NCBI RefSeq assembly: GCF_001522545.3
Contig: NC_031769.1
Coordinates: 130,994,196 to 131,058,195 of the forward strand
Source: Parus major
Lineage: Eukaryota > Chordata > Aves > Passeriformes > Paridae
Direction of reading: 5' to 3'
Length of the DNA stretch: 64,000 nt
Shown: positions 24,289 through 35,839 of the stretch, in pieces
Numbering within the stretch: the stretch's first letter is position 1
Layout: each line of letters begins with the position of its first letter
Program-made: the position numbers and the translations under genes
The notes under the pieces: generated by a model
What the model saw: the letters and a program-made list of their open reading frames with translations, nothing else
Database searches by the model: none
What the model was told of the DNA's origin: nothing

Positions 24289-24824
24289 GCAATCATACAA
24301 GGGATACATCACAGGTCAAATACAACAAATACTATGATGCAATTTTACATTTATTAAACTACAGTTCAAAGCACAAATTTACACATTCTAAATACACTAA
24401 AACATCTAATGAAGTCACACGGGTCTCCCACTGACATTTGATATATCTGGGCGAAAGACAATAACTTTACAAGACTTTTCTAACAGGAATCCTTAGTATA
24501 AAAACTGTGTACTTGTATGTAAACTGTTGAAGAACCCAAGTGATGGGTTTCCATCTCCACTAAGTCATCCATTTTGTTGCATATTTAACGCTCAGGGGTT
24601 GAATGAACTTGATTTTAAATTTGGACACCATTATCTAACCCTCCCACCCCCCACTGAATTTAGCTGTAGCTTGTTTTGCCTGGTCCCCATTACTATTACT
24701 ATTTTTTCAAGTTTTGAAGAGAATGAATTGAATTCAAGACTGTTCCATTTCTTCCACATTGGAATGTTGACCAGACAAACTACAGACTTGCAACTGCAGG
24801 TCTAAATGAAGCGTTAATGCCTGT

Positions 24825-27800
24825 TTAAGCTGCAGTGGAAAAGCGTTCTTCCGGGCTCAGCTGAATGCACGAAGGCACAAAGAAGAAGTTCTTCATCAAT
24901 GTGTCTGAAGCAATCCCAGCATCTTGCATCTCATCCCTGCAGCAGGAAAGGTCAAGAGATGTTATAGTATGTCTTCAGGTTCAATTTCCCTTCAGAAACC
25001 AGCCTCCACACAGCATTTGAAGCCAATTGCCCCTATGTGGCTTGGCCCCTGGCTTGGCAGAAGGGAGCCCAGCTGTGCCAGTGCCTGGCACACTCAGAAA
25101 TACTGCCACTCTCCAGGGCTGGGAGCACAAGGCCCTGCCTGCCTCAGTGCAGGAATGCATTACCACACTCTCCATCACCACCAGAGCATCACTGCCCTTC
25201 CTGCCTATGATGGTGCCAACACTGTACACAAGCTGCAGTTACTTGTATTAGGAAAGCTCAAAGCTTGATGTTGAACAGCTTTTGTTAACCCAGCAAAAGA
25301 CTTTACAGCTGCCACTGAACTCACAGGTGAGATCAGTCAGATATTTTGCTTTCCTTTGTCACCCCTAAAGTAAAGAAGGCATTTTATCACAGATCTCAGT
25401 TTAGTCTCAGCAGTCAGACAGAGACAAAAAAAAATGCACAAACTAACAAGGCACATTCTTGCACTCAGCATTTTCCTATATTTGCCATTGAATGTAATTT
25501 ATCGGTGTACACTTCTGAAGGAAGCAAAGGCAACCTTGCCACTATCAAGATGGTTTACTTACCAGTCACTGAAAGACATCATGTAGTAAATCAGTGGCTT
25601 CTGGTAGTCGTTAAAGGTAGACTGTTCACCTAAGGTACCAGAACCCATATTGTCAAAGATCAGCCAATCTCCAACGCTCAACTCGGGAAGAAGACAGTTT
25701 TCCACAATTTGATCAAGCTCATCACAGGATGGACCCCAAAGGCTGCTTGCAAACAGAGGCTCATCTTCCTTGTATTTCTATATGGAAATGATGAGGCAAT
25801 TCAGGCTTCATTTTATTGAATAAGAAAATTTTCAAATATACAGAAGGTTAATTTAGGAAATAATATGTAATTATATATGTATCAAGTGTTAAATATATCT
25901 TCAATAGACAAGCATAGTAAGGGCTACCTCTGAAGAATATAAAAGGACTCACCTTGTGAACCTCTGGGATAGTATTCAGTTTCTCAGACAATTTACTTGC
26001 AAAAGAACCATAAACACCATCATTTATGTAATATGTAAATACTGGTTCATCATCATTCCTGGTTTGCTCCACTGGAAGTAAAAAAAGAAGTTGTCTTGCA
26101 TGCATGTTTTGTCATAAGTAGTCCTTTTGCAATCTAACTTAAGTCAGCTGCTTTCTCCTGACAAGGGGGTTCCATATATACTGGAATGGGAGAATTACAA
26201 GCAGAGTAATCTGTATGAGACCAGATTATAAATTCAGTAATAACATTAAGTGTGAGGCTTAATAAAATTAATAATTTCACTAATAACCACTGCTAAGAAT
26301 ATAAATCCAGAGAACCAGAGAAGTAGCTTGTTCTGTGACATGATTTTATGTTATAATACAGAATATTTTTATGTTCTAACACACCATATGTGATGCACCC
26401 AATATAAGTTTAACCTAGTAAGGATATAAGAAGCATGACAAAAATAAGTGAGATACACAGATAACATGTTATTCAAAACCCAAAAGGCATATTACAGTGC
26501 AAGAATTAGGGAATGCACTAAATATATAACAAACTAGTCTCTTCCAACTAATAGTGGGCAGTTACCTGTACTGATTTATAACACAGAAAACAAATCCAAC
26601 CCTTACCTCCAGAAGGAAGAAGTTTATCATACTCAACAGTCTTCTTTGCAATGACATTCACTGCCAGTGTAAATGCAGATGAAACATAGTAACATCCAGG
26701 CTCTGCAATCACATCAACACCAGATTCCTTAGGAAAGTAGACATCCAGCAATGGCCTGATGACATGATTAACCTGGGAAATTGAAGTCAGAAGTAAGACC
26801 AAAGAACTCAGCTTATAGGTGTATCAGACACACATGCACTTCCAGTCAGCAACAGGTCTAGTCAGCACACCAAATGCATACTCTAGTCCTCCATTCTCTG
26901 AGAAATTACACCACTTTCACTGTCCTGAATTAATGGAGTCCATGTTTCAGACAACAATCCCTGTAAATTTGGTATCCTGTTTTACGTGCTACTTCATACT
27001 AAAGATGGTACTTAGGCCAAATCAGAGGCCAGCCAAATCAAGACCTTTAGCTTTCAGTTCTAAAGCAAAATACTGGAAGTTTTCATCCAGTAGCGACAAG
27101 AGTTTATGATCCAAAGCATGCAAGAGTCACCAGCTGGACAACAACAGTAAAAAACAACTTGAATTACTACTGCTAGGGTTGCTTCAGATAGTAATTTAAT
27201 CTCTAACATCCTTAAAATCAGCAGTCACCCAGGAGGATCAGGATTAAAAAGAAGCAATGATCAGCTCCAAAAACTGATTACACTATCTATGATCAAGAAT
27301 ACAAACCCAATTAGTGGGATCTTGAGTTACAGTCTAACACAGAACTTAAACCATGTTTCAGCTATCAACTCAATTTGCAGTTTAAGCACTTCCGTTTCTT
27401 CAAAAGTAAGAGTTTCAACTTCCAACACATTGCATACCTCTTCCAGCTGAAGTTCTGAGCCTGTGAAGCCCCCACCAATATCCAGCATGTTCATCTTAAA
27501 GCCAAATTCTTCCTAAAATGCATAGGCAGAAGGTAAGTACATGAACAACTGTAAATGCAAAAGTATGTTGCTGCTCCTTACTGTGGTTGTTTTCTGTGTA
27601 TTTAAGCTTTTGAAAATATTTAGCTGAGTACATCTAATGAGGGAGTAAGGCCATAGTACAACTCCACTAAATCTAGTAGTAAAGCACTGGGATGTCAGTA
27701 GAGGCTGGTTACACAATTCCTTGCAAGTCCCACAGCAATATCAACTCCCATCTCTTGGCTTTTGTTTTATTCAGACAGTAATTGCTGAACAGGCGACAGC

Positions 27801-30800
27801 TTCTGACAAAAGACAGCTTTAGGATTTTACAAATTTTGTGACAAGACCTTTACAATGACTTTGCACAAAGATCATCAAGATTGTCAATTTTATTGCCCCC
27901 ATGTGTGACCAGCTAAGGCACTGCAGTAATGAGAGTAAAAAGACCTGCAGTCTTCATTTAGTTTACAAACTTCTCATACCTCAATAGATGCCAGCATATG
28001 TAATTGATCAACTTCAACGTAACCTAAAAGCATCAGCTGTGTATTTACAGGATTGAGATCTGAATATCAAAAAGCCTTGACCCAAAGTGGGAAACTAATT
28101 TGAATAGTATGCAAGGCTACTGCCTGTCAGTGGGACAGTATTCATTACAACAATTAGACAAAGTTTATTTTACCTCTACCACACACCACAAAGGAGTATT
28201 TAGGCCCTAACAAAAACTTCCACCTCCAGTGATTTATTTTGAAAAGAATGTAGTTGGCTTGTTAGTATGATTGGAATAGAATGGATTCTCTACTGCAGCA
28301 ATTGCATGTATGCATAGATCTACTTACAGCCATGTCAAACACGCATCGAGCATCAGATATAGCATGAATGTACATTTGCAGATCCTTGCAAGAGCCTGAA
28401 ACATGAAATCTGAAAGAAATAAAAACACACTAAATACACTGAACCATGCAGCTTTCAGACCAAGCAAATTGTTTCACCATATAAAAGAGCAACAGAAGCA
28501 ATTCATTCTCAAGTGTCTCAAAACAAGCTTAAATGATAATACAGCAACTGTCCAAAGAATAAGCTCAGACCACTGCCTTCTATTTAATTTGATTTGTACT
28601 TGAGAACTGTCTCCCTCTTAATCCTAAGAATGTCCCAAAGTAATCTCATCTTTGAGAAAGAACACTACTGAATTTTTTCTGTCTTCACTATCAAGGTGGA
28701 TAAAAATTGTTCTTCAGTAGGTGACAAAGCTGCAGAGAAGTACTGATGCCTGCCACAAGCTCCTGAATCCCCTCCTGTTCCTTGTTCAAAAGATTCAAGT
28801 ACTGGCATATGCAGTTAAGTCACTGAGGGACTAAAACTAGTGTCAGCTTTCCCATGGGCTTCCTCAAGAGGAGTATGGTCTGCTGGTTTTAGACAGACCA
28901 TACACACACCCGTGCCACAGTGTTCTGTACTCCAAATCTACTCCTTTAAGGAATGCTATTTTGAGGCAAAGGTCACTTCTCAAACTTCTGTGCATGAATC
29001 CACATGTGGATTTTAAAACTATTTAAATAAAAATAATGCACAAGAGCCATATGATTTTTATAAAAGTTGGTTAAGACATTATACAAAGAGGAATGTTTTC
29101 TCAGTAGTATCTAATTTTTTAAGACATTTGTAGTTTATGCCTTAACATCCATTTCAAGCAGATATACATCAAAACATTTGTTGTTTAAATCATCAAAATC
29201 TGGCTCAACATTTTTTTACTGTCTTGATCACCCATTTATTTGTTTGGTTGCTTTCCTAAAACAGTCATGAGCATGTGATAGATTTGTAGCTGAAGGCAGA
29301 CAGAGCAGACTTGTGCCTGCATTTTTCTCCCATATAGTAAAATATCCATTAAGCTTCCAATTAAAATACCAGAGACCATTAGTCCAAACTAACAACTCTA
29401 GGATTCATTCCTACTACTTGCAAGTCAAAAATGTATCTGAGTATTTTGTCTTGATATGATCAAAGAGTGACATACAACCTTAACTCTTACAAAATCTGAC
29501 CCCCATATTCAACGTATTCAAATTATCCAACCTATTCCATATGCTGTACTAGCACTTCTGTTATGATGCTTACTGCTGCAAAAATACAAACTGAGTTACC
29601 ACAGAAGTTCAAGAGTACAGTTAAAGAATAGGAGAGGCTTCAAAACTAAGTTTTCATGCTGACAGAATGATTTATGATACTTAATTTCATATTGTTTTGA
29701 TTGCTGTCATAGTTACTTTGTTTCTTACTAGTTTGGGCTTGCAAGCAAAAGCTCATGACTCTAAATTGATGTGATACTGTTTGTCTAGGGTTTTTGTTGA
29801 TGCCTGCAAAATACCGTCACTGGGGAAAAACTCTATTTTACATCTTGGGTACCTCATACAAATATCTGCTCAGCTAGCAGAGGACAATAAATTTACTCAC
29901 TTGACACCAACTATTTGGACTCCCAGCTCCTTAGCACATTCCATGAGGTGCCTACAGTTCTTCAGGGTGGTGCCAAACTTCATATTCATCTCCTCACCAG
30001 CAGTAATATCTTCTGTGGCAATGTGCAGTAAGAGCCTAAGAGAAGGGGAAGATGATTGGGGCAGTTGGTTTACATCATCAGCACATGTGAAGCCTGAAGA
30101 CTGTCAGAAGTGTGTTGATTATGTTGTCAGTACTCCAGCTCCAACGATGGATGAATCAAGGTAACCTAATAATAACAATCCTGTACAGAGAAAAAACTAG
30201 CAATTAGGGGCTAAAACATGGAGCCAACAAGGACAAGGGATTTCAAAATGCAGCAACTAAGACTCTTGTAGCAGCAAGAGTCTGTTGAGTGCTGTAATAA
30301 AAAATGATGTTACCTTCTAATAACGAGTAGCTTCCTCATAAAATCAGTAAGACTAATATGATTTTTCCCATCTCTGTCCTACTCACCAGCCCAGAGGTTC
30401 CCCTTCAATCAGATGTATCAGATTTAGTTAAACTTAGCATCTGGAGAACACCAGGCTGAAAGCACACCTGGCCATATCACATAGCATCCCCTTCTGGCCA
30501 AGCACATGGACCCAGGATGAGGGGGTAGGGTGGTCAGTCCATTCCCTGCCCCTTCTTCCAGGACACTGCAGAGCAGGGAGGCAGCAAGTATCATCTCTTA
30601 CGTTTTTATGCAATGGGACATCTTCCTCTCTCTGGTCAAAGCCACATTTTGGGTAGGTCTGGCAAACTGCAGTGGCAATGCTGACCTTTTTCTATGTTAA
30701 AGTAACACTTGAGGTGACATCCAAACCTCTAGAGACATACCCCCAAACCTCCCAAATTCAAACTGCTGTCCACTGAGAAAGTCACACCCCCACAAGAGCA

Positions 30801-33800
30801 ATTAATTAGTCATGCAGTAAACTAAACAAAGGTGGTATCATGACATACATGCAGATTGGACAGAACTCACTGCAGTTAACCAGGATGAGGAGTGTAAATG
30901 AGTAGAAAAAACTCGTACCCAGAGTGAAATAGCTCTTTACAAGACAGGCAACAAACAGAACTCAGCCAGTTGGCCTAACATCTACCATGACTTCTACAAG
31001 TATTTTCCAAATGTTTCATGGTGTGTTTAAACCGAATTTTGTGAAGAGCAGAAAGTCCTAAGTTCTCACACAGGCTGCCCTGCAATCCTTGTTAATTTAT
31101 ACCACTTCATCTTGAGAAACAAGCATCTCATTTCCTGCTTCTCCACTAGCACAGAAATTTCTGTTCAAAAAATCTGTAGTCCAACAACATTCTGTGAAGA
31201 ATTTGGAAGAACGTGCCGAGTGTAGCAAAAACTTCTAACAAGTCAAGCACTTTAAAATGCAATAGAAAAATTCAAATCCATACTCTGATTTGTAGGCTCA
31301 TATTAAGATCAGTCAGAACCCCTCCTTAAAGACATCCAATGTTAAATTTATTGACAAATTGTTACAGTAGCATTTTAAGTGAGTCAAGATATTTTTCAAT
31401 CAAAACCCACTATATCTGACTTCTAGGAATCTAGCAGGATTCTTCCTCCTGGGTTTCAGCCAGTCAAAGCAGGGCTAGAGGGTGATGTTGTGCTTACAGA
31501 GATTGGTTTTACATTTTATTGTTAAAGCAGTGTTGATACTTACAACACCCTTGCCTCTACCTAAGTTCTTAGGACACCAAAAAGCTTAGCAGTTAAACTT
31601 TACTTGGAAAAACCTTAAAGATATAATAAAGTAAACAGGAACTTTTGCAAGTATTAGACAATGGGATCCTTGAAAAGAAGTAAAGAGTTTATATTGTTAT
31701 TCTCTACCTCATGATACTCCATCCTTTCTCCTTGATTTACAATTTCTCTGGCCCAAGAAAAATCTGCAACCTAACTTCTCTTGCTGTGGATGTTTTCACA
31801 GACAGTATCTTCTTTAAAGAGGTTGTTAGAATCATGGAAATAAATCAACATAAAAACTAACAAAACTCTAAGGCTACCAGTGAATAACAGGTAAAACACT
31901 AATGATTTACCAGGCAGCTTTAGCACTGCCAAGGCTTTCAAATCCACAGGGCTAGCAGTTTCAGAAAAATTTATCATACATCACATTTTTGCACAGAAAT
32001 TTGTCTCCAGTATGCAAACCACAGACTTCCATGAGGATGAAGTGCAATCACTAGCAACAACAATATTAAATCTTGTAGACTTGAACAAACAGAAAAACAC
32101 TCTCAAATAAATACCACCATCCCCCAAATAAAAAAAAATAGTTTTGGATGAAGACAAAATACTTTAATAACGACTGTTCAGAACCAAGGAATTTGTAAAG
32201 GATATCAGAAATTTGGTTTCTCCAATGACATTTATGAAAAGCTATACCTTTAATCACTGCATAGCACTGTAACATTCACTTAAGCTCTGACTCCGTATTT
32301 CTTAAAGGCATGGCCCAAAGCTAAAGCATTGACATGTGAGGGATGTGATGTCAAATGCCATGAGTGCCTATCAGACTCCAAGAGACCATTATACATTGGC
32401 ATCAATAAAAATGCCATAAATAACAGTCACATTATCAGCTCTGATCACTTTTCTATAGAAGGCAGTTGAGCTAATACTAAAGTGACCGAAAATAGAACTG
32501 GAGTCAAATTTCTTACTGTTTAAATCCTGTGGAAATACCTGTAGGTGTATTTATTAGACCTGCAGAGTGTGCCCAAACCCCAGATAGGATCCAATGCACA
32601 GGGTCATTTGGTGGTAGCTCAGCCCTAATTTCAGCCAGAGCCACTAATATCTGAACAAAACTCCCTGAAAGATAACACTGAAACCAAAACAGAGCAAGAG
32701 GAAGATATATTCGGCAAATGATGAAATGCCAGACTTCTGAACTTCAATCACTGAAACCTTTACATGAAGATTGCCTTAAAAAAAAAAAAAATCACTTTCT
32801 CCCAAGATTTCTCCCAAATCAAGGGCCATTGTATTAGGAAGCCATCAGTAGGAAAAGATGCAAAACAGCTGCTTTCAAAGGAGACAGAAGAACAGATACA
32901 AGTGATTTGTACTAAAGAAGCCATGTACTTTGCTTGCAACTCAAACCACCCAGAACACAGGCAAACTAAGTTTCCTCCACATTAAAAGCAAAATCAGAAT
33001 TTTGACACTTACTTGGCATTTGGATGGTTACGTGAAATTTTCTTCAGCTCAATATCATTATCACAAGTCATGATGTTTATCCCAGCTTTCGCTGCATACT
33101 TGATCTGAGAGGCTTGCTTGCAAGGATTTGTGTATATGATGTTTTCAGGAGAAATGCCCAGGTCTTGCACCAATGCCATTTCAGACTGAAAAACAGGACC
33201 ATACCAGAGTTTGACAAAGTGCACTGAATTTTTATTAGATGTGCTCTACTACCACACTAAAAAGAAAACTATCTACTGCTTCTAGGGCAGAAGTACAGAT
33301 TTTCAACAGCCAGTTACAAATGAGTTCACAGTTAAAATTTTATTTATAATCATGGCACTTAACACTAAAGAGATGAATTTAAACCAGCAGACATATGAAA
33401 GAAAATAAGGCACACAGGCAAGAAAAACTTACTTTACTGGAACATGCAAAACCAACACCAAGGGTTCCCAGAATTTCGAGTACACCTGGAGTAGAATTGC
33501 ATTTTACAGGATAAAATGGCTTTATGGGTGCCATCACATTCTGCCATTGTATGTTATTCCTTACAAGCTTTCCAAGGTCACCAACATAAAATGCCTTTTT
33601 TCCAGCCTGTAAAAGGAAGAATAGGAAAATAAAATGTCTAAAATTGTAGGTTTTCTGTCAAAACAAACAGCCCAAAGTCTTATGTACCTTTTTTTCCACC
33701 CTGCTCTTAACTTTAAGATTTGACCTTGAACAATGTATTTCTGTTCACCTGGAAATTTGAACTAGTTTAAAAAAAATCAAAGGGAATACCTACCACTTCA

Positions 33801-35743
33801 CAGATACTATAAATGCTATTGACAATATTCTGGGATTCCTGAATAAAAGACTCTACTTAAATGCCCAATGCTGATTTTAGCCAAAAATACAGTTTAAGTA
33901 TACATTTCTTGCAACTTTTTATTTTCAGAAGTCTGCAGCTATTTATAGGAAGAAAATCCACTGGGATGAAAGCTTCCACAGTCTCAATGTAATTTACATC
34001 TCCTTGTAGAAGGAATAAAAAATCTGATGCACTAACGTTATTTTAACATCCAGCTAATAGCTTGTTTTACTGAAATTTCTCTGATTGTATTTTAGTTCAG
34101 GAAGTCAATTTTGAGACTGTTCTCCACATCTTGTGAAGAATTCAGTTTAGAAGGTATTTTAAGAACTAGACTCCACATTAAAGGTGATAGAATCAAGTAC
34201 ATAATCTTTAAGAAAATGCACAGACTTCTCTGAAACTGTTAAGTTCCTTTTGCACATCTGTTACAACACAGGCTTTCTCAATATCAGGTCATGATGTAGG
34301 TGTAGTGGATTGAAATGCAAACAGATCATTCCAGATTTGTTCATAATGTGCACTCAGAAAAACTACTCTAAGTGAATGACCTACATAAATCAATTAAAGA
34401 CCATCACAAAAGATATGATGGATCTGAATCAAGACTGTGTATCAAATGTTAATTCCAGCACTTGACTTTTACAGATATGAAACTCTCTATGTTGTGGATT
34501 ATTTTATACAAAGTCTTTATTTCTGTTTAAAAAACACAAATAGAAATTCCATCGGGTGGAAGCATACTGACCCCCTGTACGGGTCACCAGCAGGAATGGG
34601 ATCTGGAGCTTTAGATCCATGGCACAGGCCTCTACCCCTTGAGCTAAAGGAGTAAATGAAAGCAGCAGGAGGCAGCTATCCTCTGTGAGCCAGCCAGTGG
34701 TTGGAGACATGACATGTTGCCAGTAGTTTACCTATTTATTTGCTAGACAGAAAAAGAATATTAGGAATCAGGATTTGGGAATCCTACACCTGAGTTCAGA
34801 AGGCCTTGGAGTTTAGCTATTGCTGTACCAAAGTTGACCACTTGCACATGAATATTAGCTCTGATAAATCAAGGGAAAAGTGAGTAACTCACAGGTATGG
34901 CATATGAAGAATACAAGATCTGCTTAATGAATTTTTTTTAAAGTTTGCTCTTACTACAACTTTGTCTACAGAACAAAAGCTACATCTTCCTGCCTCCTCC
35001 AAAGAAATGAGTGAAGCCTTATTAAAAAATTACTATTGTATACACAGAATTATTCAAGTTTCTTTCCAGCTGGCTGCTAAACTTCAGTAGCTTTTACACT
35101 AGTTTGCCTTGAAAGATAGCACCTCACAATGTGCTTGTACCAGAGTTTCCAGTGGGGAGAAGGGTAACAGGAAGATGTATAAATATAAACCATGATGGCC
35201 CACAAAAACATTAAACATGGCTTTAACCTGGCTGAGCATCCACATTTGTCAGAACTCTGCCACATTTTCAGGGAAAGAGCATCAAAAAGGTTCTAACTGA
35301 ATATACCCACTTGCACAATTTCAGGTGCTTGATCTAAACTCCATTGATAATAAAATCTCTTGAAACAATGAGATGGGAATCTGTATTTAATTACATCAGC
35401 CAGACTACTTTCCTGCTAGTCGCACTCAGGGAGTTAAGAGTTGATGCCCAAATTTTCCCAAGAGAATTCTACCCAAAACAAGAAAACAGCAAAGAAGAAT
35501 TAGAAGAGGAAACTACTTTATAAGCTGAGTGAGGCTTAGCTGACTGCTCCACTGCTGCTGTCAGCTCATCAGTTCTAAAATACTTTGACCTAGTTTGAAC
35601 ACTTAGGGAACTAAATCAAAAGATCTGGAAAGCAAACTTACATGAGTATGTTCATAAATACAGTTGTCAATAACATCTGCAAGAGTTGCTCCTTCATCCA
35701 ACAGACCAATGGAGTAATTTGCATCCTCAAGAAATCCTTTCAT
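24825..35743 (-). CDS. AZIN1: Antizyme inhibitor 1, complete 10-exon coding sequence (450 aa)
   Basis: This is a catalytically dead homologue of ornithine decarboxylase that binds antizyme tightly, freeing ODC from degradation and relieving antizyme's block on polyamine uptake. Coding segments in order: 35642-35743, 33433-33606, 33013-33185, 29901-30035, 28328-28409, 27438-27512, 26607-26772, 25953-26071, 25563-25777, 24825-24936. They total 1353 nt with GT-AG introns and matching phases throughout. The start [11 protein letters not shown] and the end [10 protein letters not shown] match AZIN1. Compared with ODC, Lys69 (PFYPVKCN), Glu94, His197, Gly235-237 and Cys360/Asp361/Asp364 are kept. 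Asp88 is Ala, the Arg of EPGRYYV is Cys274, and the Tyr389 region is rewritten, so decarboxylase activity is not expected. The antizyme-binding segment is about 117-140. The ODC C-terminal degron is absent. AZIN2 or ODC are alternatives, but the N-terminus, the C-terminus and the leader uORF all point to AZIN1. Confidence 0.97.
25563..25777 (-). other. AZIN1: AZIN1 exon 11 (residues 343-414, equivalent of the human RNA-edited exon)
   Basis: 215 bp: [20 protein letters not shown], then [22 protein letters not shown] and IYYMMSFSD. Cys360, Asp361 and Asp364 keep ODC numbering. The residue matching human Ser367, the A-to-I recoded site, is Asn369 (codon AAC at 25697-25699). The exon ends two bases into Trp414. 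Confidence 0.96.
25953..26071 (-). other. AZIN1: AZIN1 exon 10 (residues 303-342)
   Basis: 119 bp: [20 protein letters not shown], then [19 protein letters not shown]. This is the C-terminal beta-domain. The short EQTRNDDE stretch is one residue longer than human EKTGSDE, one of the places where the 450/448 length difference arises. Confidence 0.95.
26607..26772 (-). other. AZIN1: AZIN1 exon 9 (residues 248-303)
   Basis: 166 bp: [14 protein letters not shown], then [17 protein letters not shown] and DKLLPSG. ODC has EPGRYYV here, and the PLP-phosphate-contacting Arg is replaced by Cys274 (Ser in human AZIN1). It ends one base into Val303. Confidence 0.95.
27438..27512 (-). other. AZIN1: AZIN1 exon 8 (residues 223-247)
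   Basis: 75 bp, in phase at both ends: [20 protein letters not shown] and on to LQLEE. The glycine triad 235-237 of ODC is intact. The acceptor is weak in pyrimidines (ATGCATTTTAG), but phase and homology fix it. Confidence 0.94.
28328..28409 (-). other. AZIN1: AZIN1 exon 7 (residues 195-222)
   Basis: 82 bp: FHVSGSCKD, then [16 protein letters not shown]. His197 of ODC is present. ODC's HVGSGC motif is altered to HVSGSC, so the residue at 200 is Gly rather than the PLP-phosphate-binding Ser. Confidence 0.95.
29901..30035 (-). other. AZIN1: AZIN1 exon 6 (residues 150-195)
   Basis: 135 bp. It completes Lys150 and ends two bases into Lys195. It reads LLLHIATED, then [20 protein letters not shown] and VQIVGVK. 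Barrel strands and helices typical of AZIN1. The acceptor is CTTCTCTTAG and the donor GTCAA/GTGAGT. Confidence 0.95.
30036..33012 (-). other. AZIN1: AZIN1 intron 5
   Basis: 2.98 kb, the largest intron inside the coding region. No repeat family or RNA gene recognised. The remaining coding introns are 2035, 247, 1491, 815, 665, 535, 175 and 626 bp in transcript order (introns 3, 4 and 6 to 11) and also hold no recognised gene. Confidence 0.8.
33013..33185 (-). other. AZIN1: AZIN1 exon 5 (residues 93-150, antizyme-binding segment)
   Basis: 173 bp, starting in phase 0 and ending two bases into Lys150. It begins [18 protein letters not shown] and carries the region equivalent to ODC 117-140 (here Ala117 to Lys140, with [10 protein letters not shown] and DIELKK), the surface that binds antizyme. 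This is the segment that matters most for the protein's job. Confidence 0.96.
33433..33606 (-). other. AZIN1: AZIN1 exon 4 (residues 35-92)
   Basis: 174 bp, phase 0 at both ends. Start of the alanine-racemase-like barrel: [10 protein letters not shown], then PFYPVKCN with Lys69, the position that holds pyridoxal phosphate in ODC. It ends VGFACSSK, where ODC has the catalytic Asp88 and this protein has Ala88. Confidence 0.95.
34566..34655 (-). repeat. Possible remnant of a tRNA-derived SINE in AZIN1 intron 3
   Basis: On the minus strand there is a pol III A-box-like TAGCTCAAGGGGTAGAGG, followed about 25 bases later by a degraded B-box-like GCTCCAGATCCC. The spacing suits a tRNA head. There is no intact cloverleaf, so this is not a tRNA gene. 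An old amniote SINE is the simplest reading; chance similarity is possible. Confidence 0.4.
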
Positions 35744-35839
35744 CTCAGCCGTATTCCACAAAGCCGACAGTCATAAACCAAGAAACACAAGGGATGGGCT
35801 TCCAAGCCTTATATCCGGGTCCTTAAATTATGCAACAAA
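35642..35839 (-). other. AZIN1: AZIN1 exon 3 (translation start, residues 1-34)
   Basis: Contains 96 bases of leader and the first 34 codons. The start codon is at 35741-35743, fixed by the AZIN1-type N-terminus [18 protein letters not shown]. The donor CAT/GTAAGTTT leaves phase 0. The acceptor TTTCTTTGCACAG before 35839 is the best in the vicinity; it lies in the leader, so protein homology does not check it. Confidence 0.9.
35745..35774 (-). CDS. Nine-codon uORF ending one base before the AZIN1 start codon
   Basis: The frame reads MTVGFVEYG followed by TGA in exon 3. One base separates its stop from the main AUG. It has T at -3, so most ribosomes would probably scan past it. Those that translate it would have to move back or reinitiate at once to use the main AUG. 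Its existence follows from the exon 3 acceptor at 35840-35841. Confidence 0.5.
   Translation of the reverse strand: MTVGFVEYG

Larger units (their letters stand above)
22452..24936 (-). other. AZIN1: AZIN1 exon 12 (residues 414-450, stop, 3' UTR)
   Basis: Coding part 24825-24936: [36 protein letters not shown], stop TAA at 24825-24827. The acceptor is CTTTCCTGCTGCAG. The 3' end is inferred: a distal AATAAA (plus-strand TTTATT at 22471-22476) would give a UTR of about 2.37 kb, in line with the long 3' UTR known for AZIN1. A proximal AATAAA at 24283-24288 and another at 24350-24355 could yield a UTR of about 0.5 kb. Confidence 0.75.

Noticed and set aside
25742..25747. Adjacent serines in ASSLWGP as the edited AZIN1 serine
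   Set aside because: Counting residues against the human protein puts Ser367 in the VESC motif, 15 residues further on; the SS pair is human 351-352.
34566..34655. Functional tRNA gene
   Set aside because: A-box resembles a tRNA but no complete cloverleaf or acceptor stem can be drawn and the B-box is degraded.
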